In this document: positions 10,773 through 19,547 of the stretch, piece after piece
Layout: each line of letters opens with the position of its first letter
How positions within the stretch are numbered: position 1 is the stretch's first letter
Assembly (NCBI GenBank): GCA_023838465.1
Contig: JAIVEQ010000009.1
Span: 1 to 64,000, forward strand
Length of the DNA stretch: 64,000 nt
Reading direction: 5' to 3'
Source: Candidatus Thiodiazotropha sp.
GTDB lineage: Bacteria; Pseudomonadota; Gammaproteobacteria; Chromatiales; Chromatiaceae
Program-made: the position numbers and the translations under genes
The notes under the pieces: model-generated
Database searches by the model: none
Seen by the model: only the letters and a program-made list of their open reading frames with translations
What the model was told of the DNA's origin: nothing

Positions 10773-12740
10773 ATGAAGAGCCTTTGGAATACAACCGAAG
10801 CAGATCTCTGTCAAAATGAGCTGGGGCTCCGTGTCTATAGCTCCCACCTGCTCGGTTCCGACCCATCCCTGGTCCTGCACGGTGGTGGCAACACCTCGGT
10901 AAAGGTCATCGAGACAAATCTGTTTGGCGAACAAGAGGAGATCCTCTACGTTAAGGGCAGCGGCTGGGATCTGGCGACCATTGAAAGTGCCGGATTCACC
11001 CCGGTCCGTATGGCCCACCTGCTGCGACTCGCTCAACTCGAGTCACTCAGTGACAGTGAGATGGTCAACCAGCTCAAGACCCAACAGACGGTAGCATACG
11101 CTCCCACTGCTTCGGTAGAGGCGATCCTCCATGCAGCGCTTCCATTCAAGTATGTTGACCACACCCATGCAGATGCCATCATCACCCTGACCAACACCCC
11201 ACAGGGGGAGCAACTGATTCGCGATCTCTTTGGTGAGCGGGTGGTTGTCATACCCTATGTGATGCCAGGTTTCGACCTGGCCCGGTCGGTTGCGCAACGA
11301 TTTCCCATCGAAGCCCATCCGGGCACCCTCGGCATGGTGCTGATGAATCATGGTTTGTTCACCTTTGGGGAGAGCGCCCAACTCTCCTACGAACGTATGA
11401 TCCAACTGGTCGATGAAGCTGAGAAATTTCTGCAACGATCAAATGCCTGGGATCTACCTACCTCATGTAAAGATAACGGTTGTCAGCCGGAAACCCTGGC
11501 GAAACTGCGTACAGAGATCTCACATGTGGCGGGATTTCCAATCATACTGCAAAGTCATCGCAGTGAATCGGATCTCACCTATTGCCAAAGGGCCGACCTT
11601 GATCAGATCTCGCAACGAGGGCCGGCAACACCCGATCATGTCATACGCACCAAGCAACGACCAATGATAGGTACTGAAGTCATCGAGTTTGTAGCTGATT
11701 ATCAGCGCTATTTTGAACAACACGCCCCCACCTCCAGATCACCGGTGGAGATGTTGGACCCAGCACCCAGAGTGGTATTGGATCCACAGCTCGGTATGCT
11801 CAGTGTGGGCAGAAGCAGTCAGGAGGCAGGTATCGTAGCCGATATCTATCGTCACACGATGACGATCATCCAACGGGCTGAAAAGCTGGGAGGATGGCAG
11901 GCCCTTCCAACCCAGGATATTTTCGATGTGGAGTACTGGGAATTAGAGCAGGCCAAGCTGCGAAAAAGTGGTTCGCTGCCTCCCTTCCAGGGTGAAGTGG
12001 CCCTGATCACCGGTGCCGCCTCGGGTATTGGCAAGGCCTGTGTAGAGTCGATGTTTCAACGTGGCGCTTCCGTGGTGGGACTGGATAAAGCACCTTCCAT
12101 CACCTATCAGCATCCCCATGCAGGTTTCCACGGCATGATCTGTGATGTGACAGATCCGGAAGCTGTAAGTGAGGCCCTTGAACAGACAGTCCTGCGATTC
12201 GGCGGGATCGACATGTTAATCCTGAACGCCGGCATCTTTCCAGGAGGTTGTCCAATATCAGAATTGGAAGATAGCACCTGGAGGCGCGTTATGCGGATCA
12301 ATCTAGACGCAAACCTGAGTCTGCTCAGGGAGTGTCATCCCTATCTTAAACAGGCACCCCGTGCAGGGCGGGTTGTTGTCATCGGATCAAAAAATGTTGC
12401 CGCTCCCGGTCAAGGGGCTGCCGCTTATTCCGCCTCCAAGGCAGCGCTAATGCAGCTGGCGCGAATCACTGCCCTGGAGTGGTCAAGTGATGCTATCCGC
12501 ATCAACACATTACACCCTGATGCCATTTTCGATACCGGCATCTGGACTCAGGAGACCCTGGAGGCTCGTGCGAAACACTATGGTCTCAGTGTGTCGGAGT
12601 ACAAGAAACGCAACCTGCTGGGGTGTGAAATCACCAGTAAAGATGTCGCCGAGCTGGCAATGGAACTTTGTGACCAAAGGTTCAGTAAAACAACGGGGGC
12701 GCAGATACCGGTGGATGGCGGAAACGACAGGGTGATTTAA
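10773..12740 (+). CDS. Bifunctional class II aldolase / short-chain dehydrogenase
   Basis: A 655-residue fusion. About residues 1-400 form a class II aldolase/adducin-type domain (VLHGGGNTSVK near the start, a HTHADA metal-type motif, MNHGLFTFGE). From residue 407 there is a Rossmann short-chain dehydrogenase with the TGAASGIG cofactor loop at 413-420 and the catalytic Tyr552/Lys556 of YSASK. The architecture matches the RhaD/YuxG-type fusion annotated as bifunctional rhamnulose-phosphate aldolase/lactaldehyde dehydrogenase, yet the substrate here is unproven. A GAGG lies just before the ATG. Its stop overlaps the stop of the convergent oxyR gene. Confidence 0.85.
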   Translation: MKSLWNTTEADLCQNELGLRVYSSHLLGSDPSLVLHGGGNTSVKVIETNLFGEQEEILYVKGSGWDLATIESAGFTPVRMAHLLRLAQLESLSDSEMVNQLKTQQTVAYAPTASVEAILHAALPFKYVDHTHADAIITLTNTPQGEQLIRDLFGERVVVIPYVMPGFDLARSVAQRFPIEAHPGTLGMVLMNHGLFTFGESAQLSYERMIQLVDEAEKFLQRSNAWDLPTSCKDNGCQPETLAKLRTEISHVAGFPIILQSHRSESDLTYCQRADLDQISQRGPATPDHVIRTKQRPMIGTEVIEFVADYQRYFEQHAPTSRSPVEMLDPAPRVVLDPQLGMLSVGRSSQEAGIVADIYRHTMTIIQRAEKLGGWQALPTQDIFDVEYWELEQAKLRKSGSLPPFQGEVALITGAASGIGKACVESMFQRGASVVGLDKAPSITYQHPHAGFHGMICDVTDPEAVSEALEQTVLRFGGIDMLILNAGIFPGGCPISELEDSTWRRVMRINLDANLSLLRECHPYLKQAPRAGRVVVIGSKNVAAPGQGAAAYSASKAALMQLARITALEWSSDAIRINTLHPDAIFDTGIWTQETLEARAKHYGLSVSEYKKRNLLGCEITSKDVAELAMELCDQRFSKTTGAQIPVDGGNDRVI

Positions 12741-13687
12741 CCTACAGCCAGATGGATAGGCTCAGCCACGAGCTTGACACCATTCAAGTCACAAGCGCGA
12801 ATCGACTCCCAGAGCAGGTTAACTGCATCTGGACGGGGGAAACTCTTACGCCACGCCACTACCACACGACGCTGCGGGGATTCAACCGCAAGGGGCCGGG
12901 TAGTGAGTAGATCCCAACGCAGGTACTCCACACCAATCGCAGTATCCGGCAATACTGTAATTCCGATACCGCTGGCCACCATATAGCGGATAGTCTCCAA
13001 TGAACTACCCTCCAGATTCTTCTGCAGGTTATTATCACCGTTACCCTTGCTCAGACAGCCAGGACAGATCTGCTTTACCTGTTCGCGAAAACAGTGTCCT
13101 TCGCCGAGTAATAGCACATCTTCATCCTGCAATTGTTGCGCTGATATTGTCTCAAACGCGCTGAGCGGATGCTTCATCGGCAATAACACTGAAAACGATT
13201 CATCGTAGAGAGGTCGAGTAACGATGCCCGGCTCATCGTAGGGATAGGAAATGATAATGACATCCAACTCCCCTTGTTTGAGCTGTTCTGTCAGTACCGT
13301 TGTATAATTCTCCCGGATAACCAGGGGCATTTCACTGGCTTGTTGATTGAGTACCGGCACCAAATGGGGAAATAGATAGGGTCCAACAGTATAGATAGCC
13401 CCCACCCGTAGCGGTCCAACCAGCTGATCCACACTCTGACTGGCCAGTTGACGTATCATGCCGGCCTCTTCCAGTACCCGCTGTGCCTGGGTCACAATCC
13501 GCCCTCCAGCGACGGTGAGACTCACTTCGCCCTGACCACGCTCAAACAGGCCGACACCCAGCTCCTCTTCCAGCTTCTTTACTGCCACGCTGAGAGTGGG
13601 CTGGCTCACATAACAAGCCTCCGCTGCATGTCCAAAATGGCGTTTTTGGGCCACAGCAACGATATAACGGAGTTCATTGAGTGTCAT
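12737..13687 (-). CDS. oxyR: Hydrogen-peroxide sensor OxyR (LysR family)
   Basis: LysR-type regulator of 316 residues. The winged helix-turn-helix occupies about residues 1-60 (HFGHAAEACYVSQPTLSVAV), followed by the periplasmic-binding-like sensor domain. The redox pair falls exactly at Cys199 (GEGHCFRE) and Cys208, the same numbers as in E. coli OxyR, so oxidation to an intramolecular disulfide and activation of peroxide-defence genes is expected. A further cysteine at 211 is not part of the classical switch. Transcribed alone, convergent with the aldolase-dehydrogenase gene (stops overlap) and divergent from cpdA. No catalase or ahpC neighbour is in view. Confidence 0.93.
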   Translation of the reverse strand: MTLNELRYIVAVAQKRHFGHAAEACYVSQPTLSVAVKKLEEELGVGLFERGQGEVSLTVAGGRIVTQAQRVLEEAGMIRQLASQSVDQLVGPLRVGAIYTVGPYLFPHLVPVLNQQASEMPLVIRENYTTVLTEQLKQGELDVIIISYPYDEPGIVTRPLYDESFSVLLPMKHPLSAFETISAQQLQDEDVLLLGEGHCFREQVKQICPGCLSKGNGDNNLQKNLEGSSLETIRYMVASGIGITVLPDTAIGVEYLRWDLLTTRPLAVESPQRRVVVAWRKSFPRPDAVNLLWESIRACDLNGVKLVAEPIHLAVG

Positions 13688-13886
13688 AACCTAATAGTGT
13701 AGCCGATAAGATAGAAAAAACTAATTGGCTTAAAAAATGTTAACGCCTCAACAGAAATAGATGAAGAATGTGGAATAATCCCTAACCTTAGGACAAAGAA
13801 GTAAAATATCGGTTTTTGCTTTGGTAAATCCTGATCTACTATTATGGCAATATGTAAAGGATCCTGATGAGGTCTGGAGAATCAAA

Positions 13887-14765
13887 TTGCTCGTCAGACT
13901 AAAAAACAGAAATGTGAACCGCTCTATGGGCAGCAGTCCTGACAACAAGCAAGTGACGTTTCAGCAGCTCCCTGATGAGAGTCTGAAGGTGCTGCAATTG
14001 ACAGACAGTCACCTCTATGCTGATCCATCCCGCTGCCTGCTGGGTATCAATACCCTGGAGACATTCGATCAGGTATTGGCCCAGGCGTTGATGGAAACCG
14101 GTACACCTGATCTCCTGCTGGCAACCGGTGATCTGGTCCACGATGCCTCTGATAGTGGTTACAAACGCCTGCTTGGTCGATTGAGATTGACCGAGATACC
14201 AAGCTATTGCCTACCTGGCAACCATGACCTGCCGGGTAAGATGAGGCAGCTATTGAACCAGGACAATGTACACTGCATACCCAGCGTACAAGCAAAGGGA
14301 TGGTCACTGATCTTTCTTGACTCCACCATACCCAACAATGATGGTGGGCGAATTGATAAGGGCCAGTTAGCACTGCTTAAAGTGCTGCTAGAGGCGCATC
14401 CTGATAAACATACCTTGATCTGTATGCACCACCATCCACTACCAGTAGGCAGCCGCTGGATGGATACCATGGTATTGCAAAATCCGGATAGCTTTTTTGA
14501 CCTGGTAGTAGACCACCCACAGGTCAAGGCGGTTCTGTGTGGTCATATTCATCAAGTGTTCGAGACTGTCTACAAGGGTGTCAAACTCATGGGGACACCT
14601 TCTACCTGCGTGCAGTTTACAGCGGGAGAAGATGATTTTGCCATCGATGCAACGCCTCCAGGTTACAGATGGCTCAGCCTGCAACCCGATGGGGAAATCC
14701 TGAGCGGCCTCAGCTCACTGCCAAATATCCCTTCTGGCCTGGATCTCGCCTCAATGGGCTATTGA
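13887..14765 (+). CDS. cpdA: 3',5'-cyclic-AMP phosphodiesterase CpdA
   Basis: Binuclear metallophosphoesterase of the CpdA family; it hydrolyses cAMP and thereby tunes CRP signalling. All five metal motifs are visible in order: TDSHLYAD, GDLVHD, GNHD, HHHP and GHIHQ. The start is uncertain. TTG at 13887 has a GGAG 7 bases ahead and gives 292 residues; GTG at 13914 and ATG at 13926 lack ribosome sites but would give a length nearer the 275 of E. coli. An upstream TTG at 13821 is unlikely. The gene runs divergently from oxyR. Function call strong; start moderate. Confidence 0.88.
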   Translation: MLVRLKNRNVNRSMGSSPDNKQVTFQQLPDESLKVLQLTDSHLYADPSRCLLGINTLETFDQVLAQALMETGTPDLLLATGDLVHDASDSGYKRLLGRLRLTEIPSYCLPGNHDLPGKMRQLLNQDNVHCIPSVQAKGWSLIFLDSTIPNNDGGRIDKGQLALLKVLLEAHPDKHTLICMHHHPLPVGSRWMDTMVLQNPDSFFDLVVDHPQVKAVLCGHIHQVFETVYKGVKLMGTPSTCVQFTAGEDDFAIDATPPGYRWLSLQPDGEILSGLSSLPNIPSGLDLASMGY

Positions 14766-14783
14766 TTGTACTTTTTTAACCCA

Positions 14784-15497
14784 TCAACCTAGTACCACAG
14801 AAACCTCGCCTGCCACTCGCATAAAATTTGAGCCATGCTCAATGCGTACGGCTACAACTTCGACACCTGCTTCACACACAACTCGGCGCAGGGTCTCTCC
14901 ATACTGCTTATCGATCTCATCAGCAGGATAAAAATAGTCTCCTTCTGAGCGATTCAGAGCGTACACCATGACCCCCCTATAACCTTGTTGACACGCCTCA
15001 GCAAGTGTATCCAGGTGCTTTCGGCCACGTTCTGTCACCGCATCTGGAAAGCTCAACCCATCACCCTGCCACAATGTAACATTCTTAACTTCAACCCACG
15101 CATCAGACTGGTCGCCCTGGGAAAGATAGAAATCAAACCTGGACTTCTCAGCGGCGTCCGGATTGAAGGTTGTTTCTCGGCGGATTGTTCTATAGCCAGT
15201 CAGCTTAGCTATTCCCCCACGCTCGATCGCTTCCTCAATGACCGGGTTGGTACGACCGGTGTGAACACCTATCCAACCACTACCCATATCGACCCGTTCC
15301 AAGGTCCAGGCCAGTTTACGGCGTGGATTGTCGCTGTGGCTGATCTGGACGGGTGCACCAGGTTGCCAACATCCAAGCATACTACCGGTATTTGGGCAGT
15401 GAACAGTGATCACTTCACCTCCTGGCAGCTCAATGTCTGCAAGAAATCGCTTATATCGCTTAAGGATACGGCCATTGCTAAGCGGTGGTAGTTGCAT
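14784..15497 (-). CDS. sfsA: Sugar fermentation stimulation protein A (SfsA), DNA/RNA-binding nuclease fold
   Basis: A 237-residue SfsA homologue. The family markers HCPNTGSMLGCW, WTLERVD, GVHTGRTNPVIEEAI, and the nuclease-like segment FYLSQGDQSDAWVEVKNVTL (the VEVKNV Glu/Lys being the PD-(D/E)XK-type residues) are intact, with FPDAVTERGRKHL after them. The protein was first linked to maltose gene expression in E. coli; later work ties the family to nuclease activity. It is convergent with cpdA, separated by 18 bp. Confidence 0.93.
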   Translation of the reverse strand: MQLPPLSNGRILKRYKRFLADIELPGGEVITVHCPNTGSMLGCWQPGAPVQISHSDNPRRKLAWTLERVDMGSGWIGVHTGRTNPVIEEAIERGGIAKLTGYRTIRRETTFNPDAAEKSRFDFYLSQGDQSDAWVEVKNVTLWQGDGLSFPDAVTERGRKHLDTLAEACQQGYRGVMVYALNRSEGDYFYPADEIDKQYGETLRRVVCEAGVEVVAVRIEHGSNFMRVAGEVSVVLG

Positions 15498-15565
15498 AAG
15501 GTTGGTGTATTATCTAAGCGTTGAAAATAGAATAAAACGACCCATTCGAGTTGAGGAACCCAATA

Positions 15566-16348
15566 ATGAGATGCATGGTATGGCCAATAATTTGTAGCGC
15601 ACTACTGATCACCGCTGACCTTCAAGCAGGCGAACCTCAGTATGAGTCTTCAAACAGTGGCAGGCAATTCAATGTCAATCCCGGTAGTATGATGAATGGC
15701 ATGCCCAACCCGATGCGTAACATGTTCGGCGGTTCTAACCGATATCGTGACGGTTACGACAACTACCGGTATGCGCCTCCACCTCCTCCTGGCTATCCTC
15801 CTGTGTATGGCTATCCAGGAAATCCCTACCTGCAACCAGCTGTACCTTACAGCTACCCAGGCCAAATACCGAATAGCGGCCATTCTGCTTTACCACAGGG
15901 CAGCCCTCAACCGCAGATGCCTACAGCCGCACCAGTGCAACCTCAACCAACTACGACCGGGTATGTCAACAATCGACCAAACCGTCCACAACCACCTGTA
16001 GCCACTACGACCTATCAGCCCGCTTTTCAGGAGAGTTACCGTTTTCGACCACTGGATACCATGCAACCAACTGAGGAAAACTCACCAGTGACCATGACAC
16101 CAGTTAAGGAGACAGTACAACCTGTCATAACTGAAGATCCACAGCAGCCAGCCTCGGTAACTCAACGTCCCCTCGCCCCACTCAGCTATCCCTCCTATAA
16201 AGCTCAGGAAACAGAACAACCTCCATTGAGTCCCCAAAAACAACCCACACAGACCACTTATACACCCCAGACAGAAGCGCTGCCTATCGATCAAGATGAT
16301 CAAATGATGCGATTCAGACCCTTGGACAAACCGGGATATTCACAATAA
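15566..16348 (+). CDS. Proline/glutamine-rich exported protein of unknown function
   Basis: From the ATG at 15566 (GAGG 9 bases before) this is a 260-residue exported protein: a signal peptide of about 20 residues ending LQAG, a Gly/Asn/Met segment, then a low-complexity stretch with a PPPPPGYPP run and many Pro, Gln, Tyr and Thr residues. The motif FRPLD occurs twice, mid-protein (YRFRPLD) and as part of the C-terminal tail (MRFRPLDKPGYSQ), which suggests a repeated binding element. A TTG at 15551 overlaps the ribosome site and is rejected. I recognise no domain; an envelope or surface role is inferred from composition only. Confidence 0.75.
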   Translation: MRCMVWPIICSALLITADLQAGEPQYESSNSGRQFNVNPGSMMNGMPNPMRNMFGGSNRYRDGYDNYRYAPPPPPGYPPVYGYPGNPYLQPAVPYSYPGQIPNSGHSALPQGSPQPQMPTAAPVQPQPTTTGYVNNRPNRPQPPVATTTYQPAFQESYRFRPLDTMQPTEENSPVTMTPVKETVQPVITEDPQQPASVTQRPLAPLSYPSYKAQETEQPPLSPQKQPTQTTYTPQTEALPIDQDDQMMRFRPLDKPGYSQ

Positions 16349-16385
16349 ACAACTTGATGGGTGTCGTGTCCTACACAACGGATCA

Positions 16386-16682
16386 TCAACCAATGGTGAA
16401 TTGAGAGTAGTCATGAAAATCGAGGGTCTCACAAGAGACACCGCTCACCTGAGCGTTGGCGGGTCCTTTACGCAACCACTCACGTAAAGCGCCAACTGCG
16501 CTGACACTGCCACAAGCCACAATTTCCACGCGCCCATCCTGTAGGTTTCGAGCATAACCCTTGACCCCCAGTTGCTGGGCCTCATGGCGCGCTGAGGCCC
16601 GGTAAAAAACTCCCTGGACTCGCCCAGCAACATAGCATCGGACACAAATAGCCTGCATCCCTTTATCAAGATAATCACTCAT
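16386..16682 (-). CDS. Acylphosphatase
   Basis: Small enzyme (98 residues) hydrolysing carboxyl-phosphate bonds such as acetyl phosphate or carbamoyl phosphate. The signature GRVQGVFYRASARHEAQQLG carries the phosphate-binding Arg28, and GYARNLQDG provides the catalytic Asn46. The start may be Met9 (16658); neither start has a strong ribosome site. The gene is last in a minus-strand series after the efflux adaptor, but a 240-bp inverted-repeat element separates them, so it may now depend on a promoter within or beyond that repeat. Confidence 0.9.
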   Translation of the reverse strand: MSDYLDKGMQAICVRCYVAGRVQGVFYRASARHEAQQLGVKGYARNLQDGRVEIVACGSVSAVGALREWLRKGPANAQVSGVSCETLDFHDYSQFTIG

Positions 16683-16689
16683 CCTATAA

Positions 16690-16929
16690 CCTAGAATCCG
16701 CAGTTGAACGTGTATTTGTGGGAAATCCCGACGTGCCCGGCAAGGCGTCGTTCGCCGTTAATGGCTATTCCTTTAACAAGAACGACAACGCAGCAGGGTG
16801 CGTTGGGATTTTTCACACATCCATGTAGCGTTTCAGAACTCACCCAATGGGTGCGAGAAAAATGCACTATTTTCATTTGGCGTATCATTACCTTACGTCA
16901 GATATTAGCGGTCAACTGCGGAATCTAGG
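16690..16929. repeat. 240-bp inverted-repeat element, copy 1
   Basis: Nonautonomous mobile-type repeat with 18-bp terminal inverted repeats: CCTAGAATCCGCAGTTGA at the left end and, as its complement with one difference, TCAACTGCGGAATCTAGG at 16912-16929. A second copy lies at 45829-46067, with long identical blocks inside (for example GGCGTCGTTCGCCGTTAA and AACAAGAACGACAACGCAGC). No real gene is present; short open frames in both copies are similar only because the DNA is. It fills the gap between acylphosphatase and the efflux adaptor gene and reaches into the end of the latter. Confidence 0.85.
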
Positions 16930-17684
16930 TTCAACCTCACCACAGCCTTCTCACCTGCACGCAGCTGCATCCCCGCCTGTGGTGTAAAAGCAACCTCCAA
17001 GCTATAGCGAGGTCCATTCGCATCCTGCACTACCGGCCGTATACCAAGCCGGGCAATCTCTCCATTCAGCCATTGACCACGAATGCCGACCTTCACCGGC
17101 ATCCCCATCTTCAACTGAGGGGCTGTCCGTTGATCGAATTCAGCAATTGCTTTCATGTGATTGTTATCAATGAGGGTCACTAAGGGTGTTGCATTAAAGC
17201 GGTTAACAACTGCCTGACCAGGTTGTACATGAATGATCTCGACAAGGCCGTCAAACGGTGCTGTTATTCGACTGTACTCCATCTGTAACCGGATCGTGGC
17301 CAACTTCGCTTCAGCCTCTCTATAGGTCGCATCAGCTGTAGCCGCCTCAATCTCCGCCTGTTTACGTTCATGATCCGATAGCAGCGTCCGGTCATAGAGT
17401 TCCAGAGCACGGTCGAGTTCACGCTTCGCCTCGCTATTCTGTTGGGTGGCTGCTTCAAGGCGTGATTCGGCTGCTGCAAGTTTGGTTTTGAATCGACGCT
17501 GATCCAATTCCAAAAGCAGCTCTCCACGACTGACCGTAGCGCCCACTGCCACATTCACCCTGCCCACCATGCCGCTGGCCAGGGTAGTCAGCTCAACCCG
17601 GTTAGACCAATCTGTCACTGCCTCCAGGTCCTGGGCAGCCAGCTGACCACTTACCAGCAGACAGACAATCATCAGAACCTTCAT
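16905..17684 (-). CDS. Periplasmic membrane-fusion (adaptor) protein, HlyD/RND type
   Basis: A 259-residue exported adaptor: signal peptide, an N-terminal barrel-sandwich half (ELTTLASGMVGRVNVAVGATV), a short alpha-hairpin with heptad-like character (about residues 75-135), the second lipoyl half (ITAPFDGLVEIIHVQPGQAV) and a beta-barrel. Such proteins bridge an inner-membrane pump to TolC. The ATG at 17684 is chosen because GGAGG lies 6 bases ahead. The last seven residues before the stop (LDSAVDR) and the stop itself are encoded by the terminal repeat of the adjacent 240-bp element. It follows a TolC gene, but no pump gene is adjacent. Confidence 0.85.
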   Translation of the reverse strand: MKVLMIVCLLVSGQLAAQDLEAVTDWSNRVELTTLASGMVGRVNVAVGATVSRGELLLELDQRRFKTKLAAAESRLEAATQQNSEAKRELDRALELYDRTLLSDHERKQAEIEAATADATYREAEAKLATIRLQMEYSRITAPFDGLVEIIHVQPGQAVVNRFNATPLVTLIDNNHMKAIAEFDQRTAPQLKMGMPVKVGIRGQWLNGEIARLGIRPVVQDANGPRYSLEVAFTPQAGMQLRAGEKAVVRLNLDSAVDR

Positions 17685-17703
17685 TATCACCCTCCCCTTG
17701 TTA

Positions 17704-19014
17704 TCAATACTTTTTTTCTTGCGGCACCAACAAATCGCCTGTGAGTGCCTTAATGCGAGCTTGGGTCAACTGAATTTGGTATGCGTTCTTCGCTCGTTCG
17801 AACTGAATATCGGCTATCTGTGTCATCGAGTCACCCAGGTCAGTTGCCATATCCAGGTCATAAAGTGTACGGCTGCGATCGAGGTAGAGATCACGATAAT
17901 CCCCCGTTACGTGCAACCCCTCCAACTCGATTCGCAGTCTGTCCAATTCCAACCAATAGTCTAATAATTGTTGCCTCAGTGCCAGCTCATATACTGACAA
18001 TTCTGCCTGTTTCTGTTGAACCAAGGCACGCTGTTCAGCGACTCTGGCCTCTACCCTATCACCTTGATAAAGGGGTAACTCAAACACCAATGCGGCGGTC
18101 AGGGGATTGCGGCCGCCTAACTCACGCTTATAGGCAGCGGCTTCCAACTCTGCACGCAAGATTGGGTTGTCTTCAGCCTCGCTGGCCTGCAACTGTTTCT
18201 GTGCAGCCTGTAGTTCAGCATGCAGTGTCTTTAACCTTGGATTCTCTCTCAATGCCTGCTCAACCAATGGCTCGATGTCCGGGAGCTCCTGGACTGACTC
18301 AAACTCGGGGGATTCCAGATCACCAGGGAGGTCCAGTGGACGATTGAGACTGATCGCTAATTGGGAGCGGGTAATACGTTGTCGATTTCGGCTGGCGGTC
18401 AACTTGTGGCGGGACAGTTGGTAACTACTCTCCAGCTCCAGCATCTCAATATCGGAAACCTTTCCCAGCTCATTTTTTGTACGTGCTCTATCGAAACGAA
18501 TATAGTCGATGGAGAGTGCCTCATTGTCTCTGGCAAACTCAAGATCGGCTAACAAGACATCGAAGAATCGCGCCATCACATCCAGCCTGCGCTGTTGCCG
18601 GACCTCTAATAACTGCCACTGTTGGGACTCTAAGCCAGCTTCGGCCGCCTCCTCCGCATGAGCGGTTCGCCCAAAATCATAGAGTTGTTTGCTGAGACTG
18701 AGTCGGGCCAGGCTATCGTTGCGGGTATCGTAAACGGCAATTTCCGACGGCTCAATAGCACGTAACTCTGCAGTCAAAGCTATATGTATGTCATCGCTTG
18801 CACCGACTTGTGATCGATGGGCTTGAGCTTGCGCCAAGCCAGCATCGGCCAAGCTACGCTCAGGATGGGTCTGGTCCGCCAACTCTAATGCATATTGTAG
18901 GGTCAGTGGTGTAGGTAGTGGCTCCACCGCCAGTACCGATTGACTAAAACACAAAGCAGATGTCTGCAATAGTAATCTGTATCTGTGGGCCACCAAGCGA
19001 AGAAATCTACTCAC
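17704..19014 (-). CDS. TolC-family outer-membrane efflux protein
   Basis: A 436-residue outer-membrane channel subunit of the TolC/OprM type. An export signal in the first 30 residues (QTSALCFSQSVLA) is followed by two OEP repeats, each with long amphipathic helices (LTLQYALELADQTHPERSLADAGLAQAQ in the first; LKTLHAELQAAQKQLQASEAEDNP in the second). The initiation codon is GTG, whose first base is the last base of the upstream thioredoxin gene's stop codon. It would pair with the adaptor gene 19 bp downstream to form the periplasmic and outer-membrane parts of an exporter. Confidence 0.88.
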   Translation of the reverse strand: MSRFLRLVAHRYRLLLQTSALCFSQSVLAVEPLPTPLTLQYALELADQTHPERSLADAGLAQAQAHRSQVGASDDIHIALTAELRAIEPSEIAVYDTRNDSLARLSLSKQLYDFGRTAHAEEAAEAGLESQQWQLLEVRQQRRLDVMARFFDVLLADLEFARDNEALSIDYIRFDRARTKNELGKVSDIEMLELESSYQLSRHKLTASRNRQRITRSQLAISLNRPLDLPGDLESPEFESVQELPDIEPLVEQALRENPRLKTLHAELQAAQKQLQASEAEDNPILRAELEAAAYKRELGGRNPLTAALVFELPLYQGDRVEARVAEQRALVQQKQAELSVYELALRQQLLDYWLELDRLRIELEGLHVTGDYRDLYLDRSRTLYDLDMATDLGDSMTQIADIQFERAKNAYQIQLTQARIKALTGDLLVPQEKKY

Positions 19015-19547
19015 TATTTCCTGAGTTCCTTTTTCTTAGCTCTCTTATATCGTGAAAAATTGGTCGACTTGTAGTGATCATTTACTACAAATTCACCTAG
19101 CCACAGGAACTCCTTGGCATCGTTGGTAGCGCCTGTAAAGCGGGCCATAATATTGCCTTCAATATCAAAAAATCCGAACACCGGCGTGGCGCGGACCTTA
19201 TGCTGTTTGAATGCAAAATCCTTCTCTTTCATCGCATCTCCATGGAAATCTGCAATCTCAACATCACCTTCGATATCCACTGTATAGATGAGGAAATGCT
19301 GCTTGAAATAGTCCTGCACTTCAACCTGATTAAGGACCCGGGTTTTCATGCGATGGCAGAAGGGGCACTCGTCCATCTCGAACATGATCAAGATTCCCTT
19401 TTTTCCCTCCTCTTTGGCCAGTTCAAGTTCATCACTGAAATTCCCGAGTGACTGATCAAAGAAGTGGCTTCCAGGGTCGCGGGTTGCCGCACTGACATCG
19501 CCAAAGATCAGTAACAGCGAAAATAAGAACAAGGTGCAACGAGACAT
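19014..19547 (-). CDS. Thioredoxin-fold periplasmic protein (SoxW/DUF255-like)
   Basis: A 177-residue exported thioredoxin-like protein: signal peptide to about residue 20, then a fold with the redox motif MDECPFCHRMK (CPFC) and the cis-proline region RATPVFGFFD. The first helix-strand order and the CPFC motif resemble thioredoxins near sox clusters (SoxW) and the thiol reductases of the SoxW/DsbD-partner type. ATG at 19547 is chosen over the GTG at 19550 because GGAGAAGAGTG places GGAG at good distance. It overlaps the upstream tlpA stop by one base and the tolC start by one base, so the genes are tightly coupled. Confidence 0.85.
   Translation of the reverse strand: MSRCTLFLFSLLLIFGDVSAATRDPGSHFFDQSLGNFSDELELAKEEGKKGILIMFEMDECPFCHRMKTRVLNQVEVQDYFKQHFLIYTVDIEGDVEIADFHGDAMKEKDFAFKQHKVRATPVFGFFDIEGNIMARFTGATNDAKEFLWLGEFVVNDHYKSTNFSRYKRAKKKELRK

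Noticed and set aside
16691..16888. Similar small proteins apparently encoded in both 240-bp repeats (also 45830-46021)
   Set aside because: The peptides resemble each other because the DNA repeats do; frames are short, lack ribosome sites, and the N-terminal parts diverge.
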